Below, one piece after another: positions 9,456 to 16,939 of a stretch of 56,746 bases of DNA. Under the pieces are notes generated by a model. It saw only the letters and a list, made by a program, of their open reading frames with translations. It had not been told where the DNA came from and searched no databases. The position numbers were made by a program, and so were the translations under genes. This DNA is from Bacillus sp. V3-13 (GTDB lineage: Bacteria; Bacillota; Bacilli; Bacillales; Cytobacillaceae), in the NCBI RefSeq assembly GCF_002860165.1, contig NZ_PGUZ01000003.1, forward strand, positions 1 to 56,746. Direction: 5' to 3'. Numbering within the stretch: position 1 is the stretch's first letter; each line of letters opens with the position of its first letter.

Positions 9456-9491
9456 ATGAAAAAGGCATGGGTGATCCCCTGCCTTTTTCAT
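9456..9491. terminator. Bidirectional terminator between the Cys-cluster gene and ylbF
   Basis: ATGAAAAAGGCA and TGCCTTTTTCAT form a 12-bp perfect stem around a 12-nt loop with A and T tracts on both sides. Confidence 0.85.
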
Positions 9492-9505
9492 TGTTCTCTT
9501 GGTCA

Positions 9506-9952
9506 TCAAGCGGAACATCCGCAGCTTCCGCCTGAACCACAGCCGCCACCACAGCTCGATCCGCTGTCGAAGAAAGGATTGCCGGTCGGCACTTTTACAC
9601 TTTCGGAAACTGATTTGCCAATCAGGGCACTCACTTCGTCAAGTAATGCTTGAAGCTCGTTTTCTGCCTTCTTAAATTCGTATATATTCGAATCTAAATC
9701 CAGTTCCCTTTTTACTGTGCGGATTTCTCCCATCACCTTTTTGTAATCGGGGTGATATTTGCCGAACCTTTGCACTTCCTCATACATCTCCTTCATCTTG
9801 ATGAAGGCCTGGAGCTTCCGCTGCGTTTCCCGGCTGTGCTGTAATTTATATAAACATTGGCGATAATGCTCGGCAGCATCTGATTCTATGATCATGTTGG
9901 CTAATTCATCAGCCATATCTAAAAGCCTGACTCTTTCTGTTGTAGCAAGCAA
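9506..9952 (-). CDS. ylbF: YlbF, component of the YlbF-YmcA-YaaT RNase Y regulator complex
   Basis: A 148-residue helical protein of the YlbF/YmcA family. In B. subtilis the YlbF-YmcA-YaaT complex carries [4Fe-4S] clusters, modulates RNase Y processing and is needed for competence, biofilm formation and sporulation. Matching blocks include KYHPDY and KVPTGNPFFDSG. The C-terminus has a Gly-Cys tail (SSCGGGCGSGGSCGCSA) that includes the likely cluster ligands. The start is TTG 9952 after GGAGGTGTG, aligning with the known N-terminus; an upstream in-frame ATG would place the RBS inside the gene. Confidence 0.95.
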   Translation of the reverse strand: MLATTERVRLLDMADELANMIIESDAAEHYRQCLYKLQHSRETQRKLQAFIKMKEMYEEVQRFGKYHPDYKKVMGEIRTVKRELDLDSNIYEFKKAENELQALLDEVSALIGKSVSESVKVPTGNPFFDSGSSCGGGCGSGGSCGCSA

Positions 9953-10011
9953 ATTGGCACACCTCCGTCTCATATTTTATCATGAAACTGTATCTAAAGC
10001 TAAATGATTCG

Positions 10012-10452
10012 TCAGGAAATGATCACAGAAAATTCATTTTTGAGCTGGTACGGCTGATTATTCGGCTGCACCACTTCCAATTTGATCCGATGGGTTCCAG
10101 GGGAAAGGTTTTTTAAAATGAAGGCAGCCGCCGTCACTTCTTCTGTCTTTTTCCCATCTACAAAAACGACTATTTTCCCTTGCTCTTTCCCTGTTTCATG
10201 TGGAGCCCGGAATGATATACCTGTGACAACGCATTCAACAAAGACGTTATTCCCTTTTATATGGTGCTGCACAGTAAATGTCCTGTTTTCTGCCTGTTTA
10301 AACGCAGATACAGTTGCATCCCCGCTTATTTCGGCAGGCAGCGACGATTCGGCATGCACTTTCGTTGCCGTTTCCGGCTCAGGCAAATCCCTCCGGCATC
10401 CTGTAAGGCATACAAACCCAAACATCAGCAAAAGGCAGGCTTTCCGTTTCAC
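10012..10452 (-). CDS. Putative lipoprotein, unknown function
   Basis: A 146-residue secreted lipoprotein. The basic N-terminus and hydrophobic core end in the lipobox LTGC (Cys19). The mature part is beta-rich in character with a C-terminal LSPGTHRIKLEVVQP segment, resembling small Ig-like envelope proteins. Start GTG 10452 follows AAAGGAG at 8 nt; the GTG at 10461 lies within that site. It lies in the ylb block between ylbE and ylbF. No family recognised. Confidence 0.75.
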   Translation of the reverse strand: MKRKACLLLMFGFVCLTGCRRDLPEPETATKVHAESSLPAEISGDATVSAFKQAENRTFTVQHHIKGNNVFVECVVTGISFRAPHETGKEQGKIVVFVDGKKTEEVTAAAFILKNLSPGTHRIKLEVVQPNNQPYQLKNEFSVIIS

Positions 10453-10567
10453 TTTCTTCACTCCTTTATGCCTGTATTATTAGCCGCATGTCCATTTTTT
10501 AACCGAACAGCACACAATTATCAATCCAGGCATAGAAAGGCTCTCCCTGCAGGTAAGAAAGCCTTTG

Positions 10568-10807
10568 TTAAGAGCCTGACTTCATCGTCTGGAGCATATG
10601 CATCATCATCGATGCCATTTGCACACCGTTTGAGAATTTTTCAACCTGATGTGGTATCGTTTTTTTATAATAATCAAGGGCAGCCACCTCAAGCTTTTCA
10701 ACGTCATATGGATTTCTTGTTAACAACCGGTACCATTGGGGCTGCTCTCTGACAAATTGCTTTAAATCTTTTTTGCTGTTCAAAAACTCGATTAATTCGG
10801 TTCGCAC
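10568..10807 (-). CDS. ylbE: YlbE-like protein
   Basis: A 79-residue protein of the YlbE-like family, known from Bacillaceae only and of unknown function. The N-terminal part (MRTELIEFLNSKKDLKQFVREQPQWYRLLTRNP) fits that family. The start is GTG 10807 with GAGAGG 7 nt upstream. It starts 12 nt after the ylbD stop, so the two are co-transcribed. Confidence 0.88.
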   Translation of the reverse strand: MRTELIEFLNSKKDLKQFVREQPQWYRLLTRNPYDVEKLEVAALDYYKKTIPHQVEKFSNGVQMASMMMHMLQTMKSGS

Positions 10808-10819
10808 TTTTTTTTCCTC

Positions 10820-11221
10820 TCAGTCCTTTCTAAACATAAACGGGCTCGTTGGCGGGTTTGCCTGTTGCGGGCCCGGCTGTTGGGGAGATCTTTGAAATTG
10901 GGCGATTACCCCCTGGACAGCGGCAAGAGCCTGGCTGATGTTCTGGATATGCTCCTGCATTTGATTCTGGTCCATTTTTTTAATCACGCTCGTTATTTGT
11001 GCCATCCAATCGGTTTTCTTTTCGTCAGTCTCTTTTTTGCCTGGCTTTTTGCCTTCCCGAAAAGAATCCCATCTGCTGTCATCCTCGCCAAACAAATACC
11101 AATCTTCATAAAGCTCTTTCCATGTCGTCTTCCCTTTTCGCACTTCCTGAATAATTTTTGGATTTGCTTTGACAAATTCCTTAAATTGTTCTACAGACGG
11201 ATGAAGCTTTTTCTGTACCAT
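10820..11221 (-). CDS. ylbD: YlbD, putative spore coat protein
   Basis: A 133-residue protein of the YlbD_coat family. The N-terminal block (HPSVEQFKEFVKANPKIIQEVRKG) and WKELYEDWYLFGEDD are family features, followed by a helical segment and a Pro/Gln-rich tail (PQQPGPQQANPP). The coat assignment comes from family annotation, not from sequence alone. ATG 11221 follows GAGGTG. It is co-directional with ylbE. Confidence 0.9.
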   Translation of the reverse strand: MVQKKLHPSVEQFKEFVKANPKIIQEVRKGKTTWKELYEDWYLFGEDDSRWDSFREGKKPGKKETDEKKTDWMAQITSVIKKMDQNQMQEHIQNISQALAAVQGVIAQFQRSPQQPGPQQANPPTSPFMFRKD

Positions 11222-11335
11222 TTTGATTCACCTCTATTATGATCCATTCGCCTATCATACAATATGATTTTTAAGTAAAATCGGTGAGAAACGAATAAAG
11301 GCAAAAGCGCGGGGACGAATACACGCCTATTTGGG

Positions 11336-12400
11336 TCACTCTTCCCAGTTTTGAATAAAATTTTGTGTATAATGCCTTTTATAAACTCCGACACCAAGAT
11401 GGGTGTAATCTGGATTTAGCAAGGTTTCACGATGTCCTTGACTATTCAGCCAGCCTTCGACAACCTCGGGGGCATCAATATAGTTTGCCGCAATATTTTC
11501 CCCTGCGAGCTGGTAAAAGACATCGGCCGCATCGAGCCTGTCCGCTAAATCGCCCGATGTTTTAGAAGTGTGGGAAAAATCGCCGCTGTCATGCATATCC
11601 TTGCTGTGGGCATAAGCAACCTCGGCCGTTTTTTCATCCCAGGCGACAGGACTGGCGTTATGGCGGATTCTAATAATATTTGTAATATCAAATATTTGCT
11701 GTTCCATACCATCCTCGACCCGTTGTCTCTTTGTTTCTTCCAGAGGCTTGGGTTCAGGCAACGGACCGCGATACGCAAGCTCATACGGTCTATGGGTGAT
11801 CAGCGTCTTCTTATCCAAATAACGGATGCTTGAAAGGCTGCCTGTAAATTTGTCGATATAAAGCTGGGCAAAATAGTCGCCAATTTTAACAAGCGGACGG
11901 GTGTTCATATCCGTCTCGGACAATTCAAATCGGTATGACCCTTTGTCATATTCAAGATTTACATTCGTTTCTATTAATACGGAAGTATGAATTTCCTCTA
12001 TCTGCTGGCCAATATGAAATGGCTGGACGTTGCTGTCCTTGCCGTTGGCATAAATGGTTACGACTTTATCCTCTTCGATGCCAACTTGTATATAGTTTTG
12101 GGGATCCTGATAGATCCACCATTCGTAATCATAATAAGATGGGTCACGTCGATCCGGTTCACCAAGCGCGGTTTGGACAGCCTGGCTATTTTGCCCCATC
12201 AAAGCGGCAAGGCCTTCTTTAGGGGCTTCAATCCCGGACTGTTGATTTTCAGTCGTTTCTGATAAAGGCAAATCTTCTTTTGATAACGGCTTTTCGTTTT
12301 CAATAAGAATGTCGTTTTCTTTCTCCCCGTTTAAACCAAGGTATAATCCAAATGTTAATAGTGCAGATACTATAATTAAAATCCTGACAAGAGTTCTCAG
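11336..12400 (-). CDS. ylbC: YlbC, secreted CAP-domain protein (CTG start)
   Basis: A protein of about 354 residues with an N-terminal membrane or signal segment (about residues 4-20), a CAP-associated domain and a C-terminal CAP/SCP domain. The CAP part shows NIIRIRHNASPVAWDE, AYAHSKDMHDSGDFSHTS, GENIAANY and GHRETLLNPDYTHLGVGVY with the expected His and Glu residues. The only start that includes the membrane segment and has a fitting RBS is CTG at 12400, 7 nt after GGAGG. The first ATG/GTG/TTG start, TTG 12271, would remove the N-terminus and has no RBS. In B. subtilis ylbC lies in the same position. Confidence 0.9.
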   Translation of the reverse strand: MRTLVRILIIVSALLTFGLYLGLNGEKENDILIENEKPLSKEDLPLSETTENQQSGIEAPKEGLAALMGQNSQAVQTALGEPDRRDPSYYDYEWWIYQDPQNYIQVGIEEDKVVTIYANGKDSNVQPFHIGQQIEEIHTSVLIETNVNLEYDKGSYRFELSETDMNTRPLVKIGDYFAQLYIDKFTGSLSSIRYLDKKTLITHRPYELAYRGPLPEPKPLEETKRQRVEDGMEQQIFDITNIIRIRHNASPVAWDEKTAEVAYAHSKDMHDSGDFSHTSKTSGDLADRLDAADVFYQLAGENIAANYIDAPEVVEGWLNSQGHRETLLNPDYTHLGVGVYKRHYTQNFIQNWEE

Positions 12401-12514
12401 TGGGAAACCTCCTTTCTATCAATTTCTCTATTATATATATGTATGCTATTCAAAAATATTATAGCATCTATATCTTTGTTTTTGATAGAACACTGTTTAG
12501 CCCCGAAACTATGT

Positions 12515-12545
12515 ATAAAAAAAGAAAAGACACCTTTAGATGTCT
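12515..12545 (-). terminator. Terminator downstream of ylbB
   Basis: On the minus strand AGACATC-TAAA-GGTGTCT, with one G-U pair, is followed by TTTTCTTTTTTT. It ends ylbB before ylbC. Confidence 0.75.
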
Positions 12546-12547
12546 TC

Positions 12548-12976
12548 TCAGTGGTGATATTCTTCCGGCTCTGATATTTCAGAAAGTGCTGTTTTCGCTT
12601 GATCATCCGTAAGTTCACGAACGGCCAAATCACCGAGGGCGACGATTCCAACCAGCTTTCCATTTTCAACAACAGGCAATCTGCGAATTTGGTGTTGTGC
12701 CATCAATTCAGCAGCTTCTTTAGTCGAGGTGTCAGGACTGACCGTGATCAGGTTTTTGCTCATAATCGCTTCCACCTTCGATGATCCCGGATATTTTTCA
12801 GCAATACCGCGAACGACAATATCCCGGTCTGTAATCATGCCGACAAGTTTCTCGTTATCGACAATCGGAATCGCCCCGACATCCAATTCCTTCATCTTAA
12901 CAGCGACTTCAAATACATTATCAAGCAAGGAGCATGTTTCGACATCCTCAGTCATAATATCACGAACCTGTTCCAT
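12548..12976 (-). CDS. ylbB: Tandem CBS-domain protein YlbB
   Basis: A 142-residue cytoplasmic protein made of two CBS domains (about 8-60 and 70-125), a Bateman module that binds adenine nucleotides or related ligands. Typical segments are VGAIPIVDNEKLVGMITDRDIV and IRRLPVVENGKLVGIVALGDLA. There is no effector domain. ATG 12976 follows GGAGG at 5 nt; the frame extends upstream to 13021 without an RBS. Ligand and target are unknown. Confidence 0.9.
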   Translation of the reverse strand: MEQVRDIMTEDVETCSLLDNVFEVAVKMKELDVGAIPIVDNEKLVGMITDRDIVVRGIAEKYPGSSKVEAIMSKNLITVSPDTSTKEAAELMAQHQIRRLPVVENGKLVGIVALGDLAVRELTDDQAKTALSEISEPEEYHH

Positions 12977-13318
12977 ATGTCCTCCTTTAAAATACTGAAG
13001 TTTGTCCAGTCTGTTTTCCACAAATAATAAGATGAAAATAATCTTATTCTGAGAAAATGTTCTGTAACGGTTTTTTGGGTTTTGTTTCGGTTACGCTTGT
13101 AGGTTTTCCAAAAGAAGAATATTTATACACAATTATGTTGCACAAAGCGTTTTGGAAATAGATGAAGACTCGACTCAATATTAGATGGAAGTAACACTTC
13201 AGTCTAAACGCAAATTTTTAACTTCCTGTCTGCTGATAATTTGTTTAAATAAGGAAAAGATAAATAAAAACAATTCTATGTGGATGGTTTACAAATTATC
13301 TCTTTAGGAGTGAAAAAA
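12977..13318. other. Intergenic region between ylbB and the DUF2238 gene
   Basis: This AT-rich stretch separates divergent genes and must hold both promoters. I see no consensus sigma-A promoter, riboswitch or hairpin that I can support. The only repeat is a weak inverted GTAAC/GTTAC pair around 13061-13094. Confidence 0.4.
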
Positions 13319-13954
13319 GTGCAACCAAGAACAGGGACCAGGGTTATCCTTCATCTATTATTACTTATTGTTGTTATTGCTTTCTTTATTTGGTCTGCTA
13401 TAAAACCTGTAAGATTTTCAAACTGGGCTATGGAAGTAAGCCCGGCTGTTATTGGATTGATTATCGTTACTGCCACTTATAAAAAATTTCGTCTAACTAC
13501 CCTCTCTTACGCCATTATTACAATTGTATCCATTATTGCGTTTATCGGCGGCCATTACATTTACTCTAACGTACCTGCTTTTGATTGGCTAAAAGAAGAA
13601 TTTAATTTAGGACGAAACTTATACGACCGGTTTGGACATTTTCTTAAAGGGCTGCTTGCAATTGTAATGAGAGAAATACTGTTACGAAAAACACCGTTAA
13701 CAAAAGGCTTTTGGGTAAATTTTATTGCGGTAAGCATGATTCTTGCAATTGCTGCCCTGTACGAAATCTCAGAATGGCTTTATTCTTTCCTTACCCATGG
13801 GGGAAAAGTCGCAAAAGACTTTTTAGGAACGCAGGGAGATATTTGGGATACACAATGGGATTCGATGCTAACATTAATCGGATCGATTCTCGCATTACTT
13901 TTTTTCACTAAACTGCATAACCGGCAGTTAGAAAAAGAATTGAATATAAAATAA
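13319..13954 (+). CDS. DUF2238 (YjdF-type) integral membrane protein
   Basis: A 211-residue membrane protein with about six hydrophobic segments. The C-terminal signature (ALYEISEWLYSFLTHGG, then DFLGTQGDIWDTQWDSML) identifies the DUF2238 family, whose function is not known. GTG 13319 is chosen because AGGAG precedes it by 8 nt; the frame stays open to 13280. It stands alone, and in other Bacilli it is not part of the ylb block, so it is probably a lineage-specific insertion. Confidence 0.82.
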   Translation: MQPRTGTRVILHLLLLIVVIAFFIWSAIKPVRFSNWAMEVSPAVIGLIIVTATYKKFRLTTLSYAIITIVSIIAFIGGHYIYSNVPAFDWLKEEFNLGRNLYDRFGHFLKGLLAIVMREILLRKTPLTKGFWVNFIAVSMILAIAALYEISEWLYSFLTHGGKVAKDFLGTQGDIWDTQWDSMLTLIGSILALLFFTKLHNRQLEKELNIK

Positions 13955-14139
13955 TTCTCCATTCCGCTGCAGCTTCCGGGGGACCGCATTTTCTATGCTT
14001 TTCTTTATTCCACATTTTAATCGTACTGTTCATTCATCTTAAATTATTGATTGTTATTACATCTTCCTGCTTTAATAAATCGTTGTTAAAATAAATATTT
14101 TTTCATATATTTTATTAATCATGCGCCTCTGTAGCTCCA

Positions 14140-14290
14140 GAAGGGAGGATCGCCGGAAAACAATTGCAGCACCGGGTCGCAAGGCAAGGAATTAGGAGCA
14201 CCAAAAAGCAAATTAGCTGGGGCAGGAGAACTTCCTGGCCGGTGAAAATCCGCAGGGAAGCGTGTTCTCCCCTGGCCCATGCTTACGAAA
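14140..14290 (+). promoter_or_regulatory. Candidate structured leader RNA upstream of the S66 peptidase gene
   Basis: A GC-rich block in AT-rich surroundings. GGAT-CGCCGG (14147-14156) pairs with CCGGTG-aaa-ATCC (14239-14251) to close a roughly 105-nt domain. CAGGA (14223-14227) pairs with TCCTG (14233-14237) inside it. A further CAGGG (14253-14257)/CCCTG (14270-14274) hairpin lies before the gene start at 14318. No T run follows, so it is not a plain terminator. It fits no riboswitch class I can name; the GGTGAAAATCC segment recalls part of a B12 box but the rest does not fit. Confidence 0.35.
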
Positions 14291-14317
14291 GAAGAGAATA
14301 GAGGGAGAGGAAAACAT

Positions 14318-15241
14318 ATGGCAATAAGACCACCGTTGTTGCAAAGAGGAGACACGATTGGATTGGTTACACCTGGCAGCCCTCTTGATGCTAATATTAT
14401 TAATGCCAGAGCACAAACTTTGAGAGATATGGGCTATAATGTTGTTTTTGGCAGGTATGTTTATTCCTATGAAGGCATCGTAGCTGCACCAGCCGAGCAA
14501 AGAGCCGAGGATGTAATGAACATGTTCAGAGATCCGAGAGTCAAAATGATACTGCCAACACGAGGAGGGACAGGGGTTCAGACCATTCTTCCTTATCTGG
14601 ATTATGACGTCATAAGAGAGAACCCTAAAATTATATCCGGTTATAGTGACATAACAGTTCTACTAAATAGTTTGTATCAATTTAGTGATTTAATTACGCT
14701 CCACAGCCTCATGCTTATTGATTTTAGATTAGAGACACCTGCTTATAATTTCAATCAATTCTTTCAAGCAACCTCTACAGTCATTTCTCCCAGGATTATC
14801 CAAAATCCACCGGATATGCCTCTGATGAGTTTAGTAGCAGGAAATGTAACGGGTCCAATAGTAGGTGGAAATATGACTTCGTTAGTAAATACCCTTGGCA
14901 CTCCATTTGAAATCGATACTCGAGGAAAAATTCTTTTTTTAGAAGAAATCAATTCACCTACTACAACGATTTTTCGGTATCTAACCCAACTATTGATGTC
15001 AGGTAAATTCCAGGATTGTCTTGGTATTATCATGGGAGAATGTACGAATTGCCTTGTATCTTATGATACAACATATGAAGAATTAATTAATGATTGGTTA
15101 GTCCCGTTAGGAAAACCTCTGATGGTCAACCTTGCTACAGGGCATGGTTTTTATAAAGCTGCTATTCCAATCGGTGCTTCTGTTAATCTCAATACGATAG
15201 ATAATACATTGACTGTACTTGAACCAACCGTTTCTTTTTGA
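14318..15241 (+). CDS. S66 family LD-carboxypeptidase (LdcA/MccF type)
   Basis: A 307-residue serine peptidase of family S66, which includes LdcA (removal of the terminal D-Ala from murein tetrapeptides) and MccF (self-immunity to microcin C). The N-terminal PLLQRGDTIGLVTPGSP, the nucleophile segment SGYSDITVLLN, the Glu-containing FLEEINSP and the His segment ATGHGFYKAAIPIG fit the Ser-Glu-His triad. No signal peptide is seen, so it acts inside the cell. ATG 14318 follows GGGAGAGG. The codons look more AT-rich than those of the surrounding housekeeping genes, compatible with acquisition. Confidence 0.85.
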   Translation: MAIRPPLLQRGDTIGLVTPGSPLDANIINARAQTLRDMGYNVVFGRYVYSYEGIVAAPAEQRAEDVMNMFRDPRVKMILPTRGGTGVQTILPYLDYDVIRENPKIISGYSDITVLLNSLYQFSDLITLHSLMLIDFRLETPAYNFNQFFQATSTVISPRIIQNPPDMPLMSLVAGNVTGPIVGGNMTSLVNTLGTPFEIDTRGKILFLEEINSPTTTIFRYLTQLLMSGKFQDCLGIIMGECTNCLVSYDTTYEELINDWLVPLGKPLMVNLATGHGFYKAAIPIGASVNLNTIDNTLTVLEPTVSF

Positions 15242-15424
15242 TATGAAATTTTTTGTTTCGAGAGGATGATTAGCCATCCCACCAGTAACAATCCCTGCTT
15301 TTCAGGTTTGAAAACGGGTCCAATGTTATCATTGCAACTTTTTTACTTTTCTACTATTATTGAATTGAGATAAACTCGCCTTAATTTATTGTCTGATCGG
15401 ATTGTTTTTTAGGAGGGATATAGA

Positions 15425-15778
15425 ATGAAATTTGAGAATACCGGTTTTGAAGAATTGAAAGCAGATTTAAATCGTCTTGATGAGGTCATGCTCGATCATG
15501 GACTTGTACGGGAAGAACAATGGGATTATGAACGTGTTACATACGACCGCAAGTTTGAGCTGAAAGAAGGTACTTACTATCTGCGCGTGTTTGGTTATGC
15601 GATAGAAGGTGACGTTGGTGCCCACAATGCAACAATTCAATTGATGACACCTGTGCTTGGCAAACATTACTATCCACACGGCGTAGAATATGGAGAAGAC
15701 GAACATTTCCCTCAGCCGCTTGTCACCCAATGTGAAAAACTGCTTGCTGAGTTAAAAGCAATTATTGAGAAATTTTAA
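15425..15778 (+). CDS. YugN-like family protein
   Basis: A 117-residue protein that I assign to the YugN-like family of Bacilli from the segments WDYERVTYDRKFEL, YYLRVFGYAIEGDVG and GKHYYPHGVEYGEDEHFP. Function is unknown. The ATG follows AGGAGGG in proper spacing, and a strong terminator follows the stop. It is a single-gene unit and is not found at this position in B. subtilis. Confidence 0.75.
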   Translation: MKFENTGFEELKADLNRLDEVMLDHGLVREEQWDYERVTYDRKFELKEGTYYLRVFGYAIEGDVGAHNATIQLMTPVLGKHYYPHGVEYGEDEHFPQPLVTQCEKLLAELKAIIEKF

Positions 15779-15803
15779 AGGCGCAGAGTGCGCCTTTTTT
15801 TAA
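15777..15803 (+). terminator. Terminator of the YugN-like gene
   Basis: AAAGGCGCA-GAG-TGCGCCTTT followed by a T run, starting in the stop codon. Confidence 0.9.
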
Positions 15804-15982
15804 TTTAATAGCTTCTTTCGATCCATGGCGATAATACAAGCAAAACAGGTGAATTTTGAGGTGTTTTGTTAGTCTAAAAAAAGTCATAGATAAACGTCTT
15901 CTGGACTGGTATTTTCTTTTCCAGCTCGTCTATTTCTTTTTCGCTGCCTGTTAAAAGCCCGAGCTGAAAAAGTTCTTTTGGT

Positions 15983-16094
15983 TTCATGAGCCCTATGAAG
16001 ACCGCTTTTGCTATTTTTCAAATGAGATTTGTCCTTCATGAGCCCTATGAAGACCACTTTTCCTATTTTTCGAATGAGATTTGTCCTTCATGAG
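15983..16094. repeat. 52-bp tandem repeat, two full copies and the start of a third
   Basis: Copies begin with TTCATGAG at 15983, 16035 and 16087. The two full copies differ at only a few positions. Within each unit CTTCAT and ATGAAG flank GAGCCCT, so each carries a hairpin of about 8 bp with a bulge. The unit is not a multiple of three and no gene spans it. There are no unique spacers, so it is not a CRISPR. The surrounding 15804-16200 holds no gene. Confidence 0.85.
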
Positions 16095-16201
16095 CAATAA
16101 AAGTACCCGCTCTCTTTAGCCCATTTGAAGATAGTTGGAAAATGTTAAATTCAATTTATATAGCAAAAAAAGAAAATTCCTTTAAAAGGATTTTTCCCAC
16201 T

Positions 16202-16234
16202 AAAAAAGCACTGCACAATTCGCAGCACTTTTTT
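16202..16234 (-). terminator. Terminator downstream of ctaM
   Basis: AAAAAAGCACTGC and GCAGCACTTTTTT pair over 13 bp. The two non-Watson-Crick pairs are G-U on the minus-strand RNA, so the element serves the minus-strand gene. Confidence 0.8.
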
Positions 16235-16243
16235 ACCGGCCTA

Positions 16244-16708
16244 TTAAAATCCTAAAATAGCTTTGATAACGGATGTTGTTTCTCCGCCCCTGTAGAAAAT
16301 GTATAAAAGGAGATACACTGCTACGCCTGTCGTTGCGGTAAAAAACCAGATGATACTTGTAATCGGGCCGAGCTTTCGATGGCGGGCCAATTTGTTTTTA
16401 TAGCCTGTCAAGAGCGTCACGATCCCGAAAACGGCACCAGTCGTTGCCAGGAAAATATGAAAGACAAGGAAAATGGTATAGTATATTTTAATATCAGCCG
16501 GGCCGCCAAACGCTGTATTTCCGATGAAGATTGTCCGGCTCGCATAAATGAGAAAGAAAATAAGCGCAAAAATAGCTGCGACGACCATCGTTTTTTTATG
16601 GGCTTCAATTTTTCGCTGTTTGATCAGGTACCAACCGATCGCCACCGTAACGGCACTGAGCACGATAAACGTCGTGCTGATCGTTGGAAGTATCGGAATT
16701 GATTGCAT
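16244..16708 (-). CDS. ctaM: DUF420 membrane protein, CtaM-type oxidase assembly factor
   Basis: A 154-residue protein with four transmembrane segments, of the DUF420 family (YozB in B. subtilis, CtaM in Staphylococcus aureus). CtaM is required for activity of a heme A-containing terminal oxidase in S. aureus. Conserved His residues in IEAHKKTMV, LVFHIFLA and RHRKLGP are possible metal or heme ligands. GAGAGG lies 9 nt before the ATG. In many Bacilli this gene adjoins ctaG; here the lsr locus separates the two by about 9 kb. Confidence 0.82.
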   Translation of the reverse strand: MQSIPILPTISTTFIVLSAVTVAIGWYLIKQRKIEAHKKTMVVAAIFALIFFLIYASRTIFIGNTAFGGPADIKIYYTIFLVFHIFLATTGAVFGIVTLLTGYKNKLARHRKLGPITSIIWFFTATTGVAVYLLLYIFYRGGETTSVIKAILGF

Positions 16709-16885
16709 GAATAATTACCTCTCCATTCTTTTTGCACATAGAATCATTTTATGGCAAGAATCACTATTTTTCAACAATCATTATCATTGTTCATAAAATA
16801 TTGCGATTTGGCCGCAAATCTATTAAAAAAATCACAGACATGCTTTATACCGAAATATTTGTGCTGAAAATATTGACAAGAAAGA

Positions 16886-16916
16886 CAAAAAAAGTGACCT
16901 GGTTTGGGCCACCTTT
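16886..16916 (-). terminator. Terminator of the lsrRK-cupin-lsrF operon
   Basis: On the minus strand AAAGGTGGCC pairs with GGTCACTTTT (two G-U pairs) around a 7-nt loop and is followed by further T residues. Confidence 0.8.
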
Positions 16917-16939
16917 TCTCCACTTTGCAGATTCAATTA

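Noticed and set aside
14140-14290. Cobalamin riboswitch
   Set aside because: Only GGTGAAAATCC resembles part of a B12 aptamer; the conserved GCCACTG and upstream elements are missing.
14119-14355. Minus-strand frame opposite the structured leader
   Set aside because: It is Pro/Gly/Ser-rich, has no RBS, and overlaps the start of the S66 gene; best explained as GC-rich RNA-coding DNA.
15983-16094. CRISPR array
   Set aside because: The units are contiguous with no unique spacers, and no cas genes are present.
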